A stretch of DNA of 64,000 nt from Serilophus lunatus (lineage: Eukaryota; Chordata; Aves; Passeriformes; Eurylaimidae). The notes under the pieces are model-generated. The model searched no databases. It saw nothing but the letters and a program-made list of their open reading frames with translations, and was not told the origin of the DNA. A program made the position numbers and the translations under genes. Positions 51,501 to 63,246 of the stretch are shown in pieces; position 1 is the first letter of the stretch; each line of letters opens with the position of its first letter. The stretch lies in NCBI GenBank assembly GCA_013399895.1, contig VXBA01003435.1, positions 2,058,847-2,122,846 on the forward strand, read 5' to 3'.

Positions 51501-53753
51501 TCCATGTTGCACTATGATTGCACTCCAGTTTCTTCCCCCACATGCTATCATCAACCCAATTTATTGACTCAGAGTTACTAAGGAGATGCTTATCAAGCAG
51601 AATAAACACCCCTGTGCTTGCCAACTGGTACTGTGTAAATTGGCTTTGCTTCAGTGTCCAGCCATATTTTAACAAACCCTTGACAGTGCCTCAAAATGCT
51701 TTTCTTTGTGTCCTGATTTGCCAGCAGAGTACATTTCTAGTGACACAAAGGAGGTCTGTATTTTAAAATCTTTTTTTAGGCCTAATTTCAATACTTGTGT
51801 GTTTTCATGCTTTATCTCCAGCCTAACTCATTATAGTCTCTAAGAAAACATTTTGCACAACTTCTTATTGCCATGCTATCCAACATCATTAAATTTGTTC
51901 ACTGATGCACATATGTAAATGTATTTTGGCACAATGACTGTTACTGGATTGACCTGGCAGCCAAGTGTTGCAATAGAACTGAACTTTTCTGACTTACTGA
52001 AGTATACAGCTAACTTACAGATCTTTTTTATTTAGTATGTAGTTGGACAAAGTTTGCTGCAAAGTTTTGGTAGAAGCACTGTGTGCGTTGATTATATTGA
52101 TACGTGTTTCATTATCAAACTTGTAAAATCTGAGTACTCAAAAGACAAAGGCATTATTCCAATGATAAGTGCATTCTGCCATAATCTATATGTACTTTGC
52201 AGATGCAAAAGGGTTTTTCAAAGTATTTCAGTGCCCAAGCTCTGCCATGCACTAAGAAATCATATCATAATATTGAAGGTCCTCTAATGCTTGCATTGTT
52301 CTCTTTCAAGTTCTGCTTAAACACAATCACTGAATTCTTCACAAATCAGAGGACACAAAGTTCACTGGCACCATGGGGCTGCAGCAAGCCCTTTCCTCTC
52401 TCCCTTTTTCTTTCGTCCTTGTAACACAGCTGTTTATACAGAAGGGAGACAATGTTGAGTTTGTTAACAGCTGGCAGTTAGTAGGAATTTATTATGGAAT
52501 GGGTCTTGAAATGGCCTAGTCTCCTTGACGATGAAAAACCAAAAGGCTATGTTGCTCTCAGAATTTTGCTTTGGGACTAGAAGTGGAGCTTGATGTTGTG
52601 CCAATTCCAGACTCACGAAAGCTGCATAGAGAGAAGAGGGCCAATTCCTCAGCTTCTGCTTAAAACAAAATGAGCTTTGTAAGGCAGGATATGTTTCCAC
52701 CTATTAACATCGGGATGTTGTACTCTACCAGCACCCATCAAAATATCAGTCTTACTGGGACTTGGCATATCTCTTTTCCTGTGTTTTGAAAAAATGGAGT
52801 TGACTTGATTTCCCCTGCTGCCCTAGGCCTCCTCCACACTTTTCATTCCATGAAAAGTTTTTGTTATTTTGATTAAGAGATACAGGAGGAAAGCTACTGC
52901 TCATAATAAATGGTGGCATATAGTACGTTAGTGGAAATCAGCTCAAATATTCCAGGGAGAAAAGATGGAAAAGGTTCTGTAGACATGTTCCAGAACAAAG
53001 ATTCATGGAGAAAATAGGAATAAGGGTAGCAGAAAATAGGGATAGGACTAATCAAGCACAGAAACATTCTTACAGAGTGGGGGTGTTAGCCTACTGAGAA
53101 ATAACCACTCCAAACTGACTTGATGGATGGATAAGATTCTGCCTGTCATTTATTGCAAAGGCTTTTCTGGAAATGGTTGTTGTTTTTTTTTTCCCCTGAA
53201 ACAGTCTTCTAGTGCTATGGGGGAGATGCTGATGGTGTAAAGTTAACAAGGTGCTTTGCCAGCACATCAAGTAACACTCTGCCACATTCCCCACTTCCCA
53301 GTCACAATGCTGAGAAGTGCCGTGAGGCTTGGAATGACACTCCAGACATGGCAGCCAGAGTTGGGGGGCCACACTGATCCCTCAGTCACAGCAAGGACAG
53401 CACACAGACAGCAGTTCCACGCTGTTTGCACAAATGGTAGGGAACAGATGCATTTTCTGCCAGAATAAAGGGCTATACGGAAGGAAGCAACTGAGCAATT
53501 TTCAGAGGAAACTGCTGTTAGTCATAGAAGATGATAGGAGGAGTGCATGAGAACAACTGAAATTGCAAGATAATAAGGATCTGGACTAATACAGAGGTTA
53601 TCCAGGTTACAACCTGTGTTTTAATTGAACACTTTACGAGCAAATAAGGCTACTGCAATTGGATAAAGATAATGAGAAGCAAACTTGTGAAATGACCTTA
53701 AAACTATGCTCTATACCTTGGGCCCTGAGAGCATCACACAAATAATGGTAAAG
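48501..53753. other. AT-rich unique non-coding sequence
   Basis: No supported gene. A possible ancient CR1 scrap at 50747-50800 is listed separately. A segment at 51342-51394 lies between good splice-site-like motifs but is closed in all frames. The part from 53040 to 53480 is more GC-balanced, without recognisable content. Confidence 0.55.
50747..50800 (+). mobile_element. possible old CR1 3' fragment
   Basis: The text AGGTTAGACTAGATAACCATA followed by GTGACCTCATAGGCTATTCAT resembles the 3' part of old amniote CR1 copies, where a GACTAGATGACC block is followed by text about 30 bp before the ATTCTATGA tail. Divergence is high and only about 50 bp can be lined up by eye. Confidence 0.35.
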
Positions 53754-53757
53754 AATG
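53754..53757. repeat. target-site duplication, left copy (AATG)
   Basis: AATG precedes the LTR and recurs at 55003-55006. Four bp is typical of class I (gammaretrovirus-like) ERVs; so short a repeat could also be chance. Confidence 0.6.
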
Positions 53758-53828
53758 TGTCCTGGTTTGGACGCTAGGGGGTGCTAGCAACGATGAAAGA
53801 CTCGATAGAGAAGACAACAACAAAACAG

Positions 53829-53834
53829 TTTATT
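53829..53834 (-). terminator. LTR poly(A) signal AATAAA
   Basis: TTTATT on the + strand; AATAAA on the element strand, placed near the 3' end of the LTR. Confidence 0.55.
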
Positions 53835-54332
53835 ATCTAGGGGCTATATGAGCTATGGAACCCCACTAAAAGCATAAACCAGCTACACAAACAACAACCT
53901 GACAATATTTCACAAGAAAAGAAAAAGACCAAACTGCTCCTTCGAACCGGCTGCAGGTCTGTGGAGCAAGGGAAGGAAGGAAGGCTGCCTTGCAGATGGT
54001 GCTGGTCCCACTCTAGGAGCTGTTGGAAAAGAGCAACAGCGAAAAGGAACTCCAGGGGTGGCCCAAGGGGAGAGATACCACAAACTCATATGACCTCTGT
54101 GTGGTTCCTCTGCTGGCACTGCCCAAGCCCCAGTGACACTGCATGGCAAGGAGAGGGAGCCGTCCCTCTCTCAGCACTGAAGGAGCTGAAAAGAGGACAG
54201 GACTTCTGTTCCTCTGGCTTTTATGGGGTGCCCAATCCTGCGTTTTCTTGGGGCAGGCTTCCAGGGTGCGCCACCTCCCCACTGGATGGCGGTGCAGAGC
54301 CACCACCCCCTCTTCGAGATTTCACCACGAGG

Positions 54333-54343
54333 CAAGATGGCGC
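54333..54343 (+). promoter_or_regulatory. YY1-like motif in LTR
   Basis: CAAGATGGCGC matches the core of the YY1 site (AAGATGGCG). It is antisense relative to the LTR. Presence is certain; binding is inference. Confidence 0.35.
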
Positions 54344-55002
54344 TCCCATCAAAATGCCAGTGGCTGCACTCACTGAGAGGAGGGGGCCGCCTCTGCCACC
54401 CTGTCAGCACCACAGAGACCTCTGGGAGGAGCCCGGGGGGCCAGCAGTGCTGCCTGCAGAGGTGGCTGAAGCAGCCGTCGTGCCCGCTGCCTTGCTCATG
54501 CGGGCACCAGTCACCCCCAACATGCTGCACCAGCTGGAGGCTCTATGGGCATTCGGCAGGGGCTGTCTCGCGTACAGCTGCGCTGCACCCGCCGCCGCTC
54601 CCATGTAGTTCCCGCCGCGCTTCACTTGTGGCTCGCAGCAGGGTCACAGGAGAAATGGGCGGGGGCGACCCTGCCTGCGCCTCATGCTCACTGGGCTGCC
54701 GGTAGGGGCACAGGTCGGCTCCACCGTTCTGCCACTAACTCCACCGCGCGGGGGCAGGCTGGGCCAAGCCATCCCACATGCTGGGCCCGCCTGCATGGCC
54801 CCAGGGTGCTCCGTGCCCAGGCACAGGCCCGGGCCAGGCCTGCACAGCCCTGGCAGGGAGTGGGCAGGAGCGGCACTGCTGATCCTCGGGTGTTGGGACC
54901 ATCCTCGCCTGTTTTCCTCTCTCAGAAAAAGGAAAAAAAAGTTTAAAAAGATGAACCCCTCACTCCCCAAACTAAGAAACCTTTCAGGTTAAACCCATAA
55001 CA

Positions 55003-55006
55003 AATG
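55003..55006. repeat. target-site duplication, right copy (AATG)
   Basis: Repeat of 53754-53757 directly after the LTR limit at 55002. Confidence 0.6.
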
Positions 55007-58000
55007 ACTGGAGTATAGATACTAATAACTATGTATTTAAAGTTCTGTAATGAACAATTTGGTATTTATTTGTGTTTTTCCCAGTAAATTGTTAGTAAGA
55101 AATCCAGGTTTCTAAAGGTAGACAACTTTATTGAATCAGAACCTTAGTCCTTCTGCATCCCCACCCCCCCATACAGGAGAAATAACACATCATGGTGAGA
55201 AATCTTAATATTTATTCTAGTAGCTAAGAGCTTCCAGAGAAGAACACTTTTGATGAAGGCCAGGTGAGTCTTCTGTTGTTCTATTAATTCTCACACTCCT
55301 CACCTCCTCTTCTGTTCCCTCAGTAGCAAAGACTGGAGAGGTTGCTCCTGTTACTCAGAAGGTGCAATATGGCTCCGTGATGCGGAGTCTTGGCCCACAA
55401 ATCACTAAATGCAAGGATCCTACACACAATAAACAACAACAGTACACACAATAAACTCGAAGGCAAAGAGTAGTGATTGTCAGAGCTACATTTGCCCATG
55501 CCACTACATCTGCCCATGCCACTAGCTTTTTGATTGTTCTTTACTTTTATATCCAACACCCCTAGTCACCAAAGGGAGTTCTCAAGACAATTAATTCCCT
55601 TCTCTTTCTGCTCTAAGTTCTTGTTTACCACAGTTCCTACTACAGTATCTGTGTATTTAACATTTAATTTGTTCTCTTCCAGCCTGCACAACTGTCCACA
55701 ACTCCCTTTGCTATTAGGTACCATTTAATTTATCAATCAATCAATCATTCACTGTTATTAATCTGGTAATAAATAAACTATGGTGCTTTATCTAGATCTC
55801 TAAGTACTTATTTTCCCTCCAATACAGTGAAATAGAGAAGGTAAACCAGGCTCAAACAGTTCAAAGCAGCTCTTGCTAGAGTACAAACATACTCTTGTTG
55901 AGGTCAGCAGGAGTTTTAACAATGTAAAAGAAAAAAAGGAGAAAGGGGAAAAGGGGCTCTGTAATGTTAACATCCAGTAACAACAGTGGGTTTTGCAGTT
56001 GTGTTCTCCAGTATCTTATGCAGGACAACACCTTACCGAATAATTTAAATGATGGACAGGCTAGTATTTCTTTAGTCCACCAAACAAATCCAGACTTGGC
56101 ATTTTGTCCTTTGTCATGTCACGACTACCTGAAGATGTATTTCATGCATCCTAAAAATTTTATTTTCCAAATCTCTTATCACATTCAAAAAGGCAGCTTG
56201 AGATCTTGTTCTGTTTACAAAGGTGCTGGTTTTACCCGTGAGGCTATCAGTGGCACGTGAATTCAGTGGTGCTCACTTTTCACTGGGATGAACACAGAGA
56301 GACTCAGGCCTGGAGGCCACAAAATGTCTGGCAAAATATCAGCTCATGAAAGCAATTTGTTATAATATCATACAGAATAAATCATGGCTGACATATCTGC
56401 TGGAGCTATTTTTAAAGGAAATAATTCATAAAGCTGAGAGGTGTGAAGCAGTGAACATAATCTGCATTGACCGGGAAGAAAAAAAAAAAAGCTGTACCTC
56501 AGAGGAAACTGAAACAAGGGGTTAGCAACAAGCTCGGAGAGCATTGTTCTGGTCAGGATAAAGATCTGTCTCAAGGGCTTTGTGCTGCTGATATCACTGC
56601 TGTGGGAGGAAACAGCTCAGTGAGATGATAAATGAAGAATTATACAGCTTTATTTTTCTCCTCACTTACAAATGACTTAATCATGCTGACAGGATCTCCA
56701 CTAATTTCCACTGTATATAAAGTACCTTATACTGCAGCCAAGCAAGTGTCACTCTAATAACTCAGCTTTTCCTGTCCATTATAGCCTTGTGTGTTATTGG
56801 TACAGGTTGCTGCTTGGAACATCTGGCAATTCAGGATTATTGTATTTAGGAAAACAAAAAAAAAGAAACACAAAGAAAAGGAATAATTTTGAAATTGAAA
56901 TAAATCTTAGGCCTCAGCTAAAGGCAGCAGGGCTGGTGTTCTCTGTAAATATAGCAGGAGGATATGGTGGGTTGAAACAGCAATTAGAATTCAGATACCA
57001 AAAGAGCAGCTTCAGCCGTCATTTAAATCAGCATGAGCAGCACTTAGATAGGTGAGGATGGATCACTGGGCCAGAATCTCTTCTCACTCCCAAACCTAGA
57101 AATCAAGAATAATCTAGTTTTATTCTGTATAAAATTGATAAGGGAAGAAATACACTCAGTGAGGAACTATCTGGGTGTTACCTGAGTGTCACAGAGATCA
57201 AAGACAAATTGGAGCACAGTGTGGCTTGTATGACAAGAGGAAGAACAGAAATTAAAAGAAATTACTTTACTTCTCAGCAAAGGATGTAAGGACACATTCT
57301 GGCTTATATGAGCCTCTAGGGAAAAAAGCCCAGACTCAGACACACAGTGATGCCTAGCTAGGGCCAAGTGAGTGTCACAGGGACTCCACAAAGGCAAAAG
57401 AGGGTTCAAAGAAATATGCAAAAATGATGACAGGGCTCAAAGGGATGAATCACAAATGGAAACTGGAACAACTGTCACTACAATATAATAATGTATTGTG
57501 TCATGGCTTAATGTCAGAAAGTAATAAGGACGAAATTATAAAATACCAATTAAACACTGCAAATGAGATAAACAGTTTAGAAAATGGTTTTAAAAGCTCT
57601 TACACTAGTAGCAAAAATACCTTAACAGATGCACAAATGCACCTTGGGATGAATGCATTATGCATTATGGATCCAGGGTTGCCATTATAACCCTCATAAT
57701 CACTTTTTCACTTGGTCATATGTTTTACATCTGAGACTCGTTGGCAAGGTATTTCAGTGAGAGGAACTTGCAATTTTAGCTAACCTTTTCTCGTTGGACA
57801 TCTTGGATGCTGGCTTTGCTCTTTCCATACTTCTGAACCTGTGCAATACAACCTTTACAAAGCATATTCTGCAAAGTGCCTTTAAAAAAATATTTCAGTA
57901 TCTATAAATAGAAAAATGAGACTATACCTGACAGAAGGAATCATTGCTATGATCTTATTCCAAACATCATAAAGCCCAGCACTACTAATGGCATAAATAT

Positions 58001-61000
58001 CAGAATCTGATGAACCACAGAATACAAAAAAACTTTCAGCAGTTCTGAGAAGTTTCCTCTGCTTTTAAATTTGCTAGGTAGTCCAGAGTAGAAACTGGCA
58101 TCTCCCTCTGGCAACATCCCTAATCTTTTCCAGTGAGGAGACACTGCAACACAAGTGATAACTAAAATACATATAACAAGTCTCCATTGGAAGTTGGGCT
58201 TTGAGATCTCAGCAGAAGTAAGTAAAGGCACACAGCCCTTAGTGGAAAACATATTTTTGCAGGCATACGACCACGAGTCCTGCACTGCCGCCAGAAGTGT
58301 TGCTAGCAACTCACAGACGTATGTTGTGACAGCATGAGGAGAAAAGACTATAGAGAATAAGATGACTTACCCATCCATGATCTGATTCTGGGAGATTTGA
58401 TAGCTTTGAAAGCACCTTCTCACAACCAGCATTGTCAACATCATAGTGGTACGCATTATCATTTTAAACATTGCAATGTATGGACCTCTCTCCTGAATAT
58501 GGCATGCACATAATGATGCAGCACTTTTTATTGATCCCTTTTACTAGTGTCCAATCAAGCTAAAGAAGAAATGAAACACAGTTTTTTTGTTTTTTTTCTT
58601 GATAGGCTTTCCAAATTACTTCTGAAGTCTAAATAACTCATCATTACCCAGGTTTAAAAAAGGCAAAACACATAGAAATCTATCACACTGGATAACCTAA
58701 TATATTTGCATGGGAGTTAGAAAGAATAGGTTGATCACATAATTAAACAAATTTCAAAAAGTAAACACTGCTCAAAAGGCAAATACTGTTTAACTTTAAA
58801 ATGGTTCAGATGAACAACTACCGATCTTCATCCAGAGAAAATTAGGAAGTAATAGAGATGGTAGCAAAATTTTCCTGGAAAATACATCAATTCTGGTGCT
58901 GTGTGAACTGTCAGTGTCTTGACATGGTTGATAAATTTAATTCAGAAGGAGGAATTCATCTCACCTGATGTGCAATGTCAGCTGTAAGCTGGCCATTCTA
59001 GGTACTCTTTATAGTCATTGGGAAGAAAAAAATAGTTTTAGGACATGACTGATGTGATGGTTTTAAGGCATCTGCTTTCAGAGAAGATGAACTGAACCAT
59101 AGAAATCTTCATTATCTATAAAAGGAACCCAGACAACAAACTCAGAAGTAAACACCTCCTTTAGAAATAGGACTGCCCTCACTTTCCTGTCTTTCCAGCC
59201 TTATGTGAGACAAGAGCAGCTCATAAAGTTCCAAAGAACAACGATTTCTGAATACTGGAATCCCTAAAATAAGAAGTCAGTAATAATGTTAGGATGATCT
59301 CAAACTGTTTTCAGGCTGGGCAAATATACCGATTCCATTTTTTCTGAGACAAGTGTGACAAAATCCACCTGTGGTGGTCACACAGAAGGTCAGTGCCAGA
59401 AGCAGAAATGGAAGTCAAGTCTCCTGCCTTTCCGTGTGCTTTTTCAGCTCAAGAAACCTGCCCTTAATTTCTGCCTTCTACTTACAAGATTTAACTTTAT
59501 AGCTCTAGTTAATCTTTCTGAACTTTCCTGAATGTCTCCATAGACAGTCTCTGAGGGAACATTATCTCCCTTTCTTGCTGATGTTTAGAGCTGTGAATAC
59601 AATTACATTACCTCTTCTTTTCACCTTGCAAAGCATCACCATCTCCCACATGTCTGCTTTTGGGGCCATTTGGAGAGTAGTCCCACCTATTCTTTTCTGC
59701 AGCAGAAGCTCAACTATAGTTTGCCAAGAACGTTGACATCTACAAGGCTGGTTACATCACTAGTCCCTCTGGTCCTCTTTTGAAACACAAAATTGGACAC
59801 CAGAGGCCAGATATTAAAGGGGAAAAGAAAAACAAAAAACCCTCAAAAGGTAAAAATGACTGAATGACAAAGTTCTTGCTGGCCAAGCCTTAGAATCACA
59901 AGTTTCAGAAAACTTTCAAAGGCTTATCAAGGTTGCTGACTTGTAAAGTTATGTTCACAAACATGGGATGTTGGTAAAAAGCCCTCCAGAAACAGAATAC
60001 ACTATTTTATTTGAAATGTATAGAGTTTTGTCATTATGTAAGAATTTCGTAGTCAGAAGCCTTGACACAGATCTGAAACAATTCTCTGAGACGAACAGCT
60101 TCACGAGCTGTGCCAAAGAGATTCTGGGGATTTACAGTGTACACCAATTTTAATGTCGTGTAACAAATTCTCTTCTGCTGCAGAGATACGTAAACTCCCC
60201 TAAACTCAGCAGTGTTCCAACAAAGCTGTGCAGAAGACACACAGATAGAGCAAAGGATATTTAAATTCTGGCCCCCAAAGCCTTTTACTGATTAAAGGAC
60301 GGGATCAGTAGTGTAAAGACAGGCCACTAGTGTCAGCTTCTGTGCCCAAAGGTGGGGGTCTGCAGTAGGACAATGAATCCACCAGTCTCCTACTCTCCTG
60401 GGACAGTGGCTGCAGGCTTTCAGGGCATCCCACAGCATCTCACCTGACACAAGAAGTCTGTGCTTGGGCAAGTGCTTCCCATGATAGGCACTGATTTCAG
60501 AGGTTATTGACAGCTTGACATCTATCATATCCATAATGCCTGCATGGAAAGTAAGTAGAGACATTGTAAGCATCCAATAAAGACAGAGTGAATGGATTTT
60601 TTAAAAAATATACAGTGGAGGTGAAGGCTGCGACCTGTGCTTCTTAAGGAAAGGTGTTATTCACAGATTTCTAAAGACAGGAAAAGGTTTTGGCCATTAT
60701 AATTCCCAATTAACAAGACAGAGCCAAAACCAAACATGCTCCCCATCTTTACTGTTGTAGTTATAAAATGAAGGTAATTCCATTTATGGGTATGTGAATT
60801 TTTCTCTTTACATTTGTCAGTGATGCTATTACATTCAGACCTGGACACAGTTTGCTAGGGTGTGGTTTTGAAAACATATAAAAAGCAAATTGAGTTCATC
60901 ATAGTGTCAGTTTGACACAGGTTTAATTACAGTTAGGTGATATGAATGTAAATGAATGTAACTGATCCTTTTTTAAACCAGCTAGTTGTTCCTGTCAATT

Positions 61001-62864
61001 GTTTCCATCTTTAAAACTGTACTCAGTTGCTGTGGAAGGAACACAAACCTCTGTTACTCTCTTCCTATAAATGAATGCTACAGCTATCATGGTAAGCAGT
61101 AAACCTGGGTTTCCTGCACTGTCCAGATTTTTCAGAGAGGCTTCAAACATTAGAGATCTAAAAGGACACTGCTGTTAGCTCTTACATTCTGTGTAAAGAG
61201 TCTAAGGAGTTCGAACTACTGATTTGAGCAAGCTGAGTAACAACATTCTGTTGAAGATCTTTTTCTTAATTCATAGGTTTGATTCTTCCCCTTCCTCCTC
61301 AAAGGATATGAAACATAAAAAGTCAAATAGCAAAACCTGTGAAATAGCACTACTTTTAAGAAAAATAGGAAGGCAAAGGAAAGGAACACTTTCAGAATCA
61401 CTTTCTTGAGACTATATATATAATACTACAACTGTTGGAGTATGGAGATTTTTTAGATATATCTGCCTACGTAAAATTGTTGAAAAACTGGGTTAGAGTA
61501 CAGGATGACACAATTCAATTTAAAGAGCGAAAGAGATGGCAAAGCTACAGTGTCCACTTTTACCTTTTTCCAATAACTTCTTAAACCACTGTTTTAAAAT
61601 ATTGCATCTGATTATATATGAAAATATGTTTCTTCTAGGACATTTCATGTGCAATACCAATATAAAACGAATAAATTAGATTTTAAAAAACACCTTGTGG
61701 TAAGGATGTATAGATTTTGAAGTCCCTGTTCTACAAAATGCCAGTCTTGTTTGCCAGGATAGAAAATACATTTTGCTACTTTTGATGCCCATGGGGAATC
61801 ACAATTGTTAATTCACCAGAACAGACCCTTAAGCATGTCTGATATAATTCTCCCTTTAAAAAGTTATGTTGATGAATTAATGAAATGTAACAGTAATTGC
61901 AAACACACCGTTCTAAAACTTAGGGTGATATCTTGGATCCTCAGGAGGGATTAAGTAGGTTATTGACTTCCATACAAATCCATTACAACAATGTTACAAA
62001 GAATGGATCACAAACTGGCTCCTCTAACAATCATAGAAAGAAATCAAAACATAGATTTTATTTGCATTACAAGTTTTTCACAAGCTGTTTAGCAAACAAG
62101 TGAAATGTTCCCATGAGCTATCTAATTCTCTGTGCAGTTCAGCTCTAAAAATAATTTTTCCTATAAAAATGATCTTGTAAATTGTTACTCACTGCTTACT
62201 CATTGCTTTTAACAAACTGTCAGAAATTAAAATTATTTGCTAGCCACTCAAATTGGTTTGAATAAGAGCATTTGTTATTGTTGTGTAGCATAACTCCCAC
62301 AAGAGTCACAAGAATGCATGAGGAACCTAGCTGAAGTTAAATGTTCCAGCATGCAGCTAGACAAGTGCAAAAAACATACAGGTAAGCCAGTTAGCCTGCG
62401 GCCTTGTGTTTTCTTTAATTTTTCCAGAACTTTCCAGTTGTTTTTTTTCCAAGATAAAAAAAAAAATTAAAATCTCTGTTTAAACATGCTTCTCCAGAAC
62501 TTTAACATTGTAGACCCCATACTACACAAAAGTGTTTTATTAGTTGTTTTGGTTTGGGCCATAACTCTTTATAACAGCACTTTTAAATGCTGCAATTTAA
62601 ATGAACTTACAGTAAAAGTATTCATACCAACTTCCATATCAAGAATGTCATGACAAAATTTGCAAACAGAATCCATCACATTTTAATATTGCAAATAAAT
62701 TGGAGCATTGTTAGTGCGATAGCTAGAACTGAGGTCAAGGATTCTGTCAGGTGGACTACTACTGCTAAGCAAATTTATCTGAAATTTCTGAACACTACAC
62801 TGGATAGACTTGATTCCTAAATATGAATGATCAAACATAAACGAAAAAAAAAATCAATTCAGTA
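55007..62864. other. AT-rich unique non-coding sequence
   Basis: No supported gene. It contains a short (TCAA)n run near 55731-55748 and a 10-bp tandem pair (ATGAATGTAA) at 60942-60961. The 120-codon frame at 57947-58309 (-) has hydrophobic segments but matches no family I can name and lacks splice or promoter context of its own. A splice-flanked segment at 58371-58559 (-) is described as a finding. Confidence 0.55.
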
Positions 62865-62992
62865 TGTTTTGGTTTCACCTTAGCCGGGACCCACGCCCCA
62901 TGCAGCCACTCACGCACTCTCCCGCCAACAGGACTAGGGAGAGAATTGGAAGAAAAAAAAGCTAGTAAATTTATGGGTTGAGATAAAGACAA

Positions 62993-62998
62993 TTTAAT
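62993..62998 (-). terminator. LTR poly(A) signal, variant ATTAAA
   Basis: TTTAAT on the + strand reads ATTAAA on the element strand, within CCCTATTAAATTGTC. The copy at 36041 has CCTATAAAACC at the matching place, so this variant signal is lost there. Confidence 0.5.
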
Positions 62999-63180
62999 AG
63001 GGAAAGCAAATGCCGTGCACACTATCAAATTAAAACAAGGAATTAATTCACTCCTTTCCATGGGCAGGCAGGTGTTCAACCATCTCCAGGACAGCAAGAC
63101 CGGATCATGTGTAATGGTTACTTGGGAATAAAAATGGCATCACTGCAAAGCTCTCCCTCTCCTCCTTCTTCCTCTCAATT

Positions 63181-63187
63181 TTATATA
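63181..63187 (-). promoter_or_regulatory. LTR TATA box
   Basis: TTATATA on the + strand reads TATATAA on the element strand, in the context CTCAGTATATAAAATTG. It lies about 25-35 bp after the conserved GGGATATTCC block. Confidence 0.55.
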
Positions 63188-63246
63188 CTGAGCATGATGT
63201 CATATGGTATGGAATATCCCTTTTGTCAGTGGGGGTCACCTGTCCT

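Larger units (their letters stand above)
53758..55002 (-). mobile_element. 1.25-kb GC-rich solo LTR on the - strand
   Basis: Read on the - strand it begins TGTTATGGGTTTAACC and ends CCAAACCAGGACA; the ends form an inverted repeat (TGTTATGG against TGTCCTGG) with TG and CA limits, and a 4-bp AATG duplication flanks it. AATAAA (plus-strand TTTATT at 53829) lies 71 bp from the 3' end. The central part (54000-54900) is strongly GC- and CpG-rich compared with the flanks and contains a CAAGATGGCGC motif. Its long overlapping reading frames on both strands (for example 53961-54608) are composition artefacts: they show no retroviral or host domain. The sequence does not align by eye with the other long LTR family at 26786. 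There is no internal region, so it is called a solo LTR. Confidence 0.82.
62865..63246 (-). mobile_element. 5'-truncated LTR, same family as 36041-36648
   Basis: Read on the - strand it contains TGACAAAAGGGATATTCCATACC, a TATA region (TATATAA), a purine-rich GAGAGGAAGAAGG stretch, GGAGATGGTTGAACACCTGCC, ATTTGCTTTCCCTATTAAA, TCTTCCAATTCTCTCCC and an end at AAGGTGAAACCAAAACA. The same ordered blocks occur at 36272-36648. The U3 start of the family (GCTGGTTTTGGCTGGGATA) is missing: homology stops at about 63246, so the LTR is truncated at its 5' end. Because it keeps the TATA segment, it is the internal reference for the altered copy at 36041. Confidence 0.9.

Noticed and set aside
53961..54705. 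Long overlapping frames (215 and 160 codons) in GC-rich sequence
   Set aside because: They lie wholly within the 53758-55002 LTR, occur on both strands and in several frames, and carry no domain; artefact of GC-rich composition.
57947..58309. 120-codon minus-strand frame with hydrophobic stretches
   Set aside because: No recognisable domain and no own promoter or splice context; frames of this length occur elsewhere in the window in non-coding AT-rich DNA.
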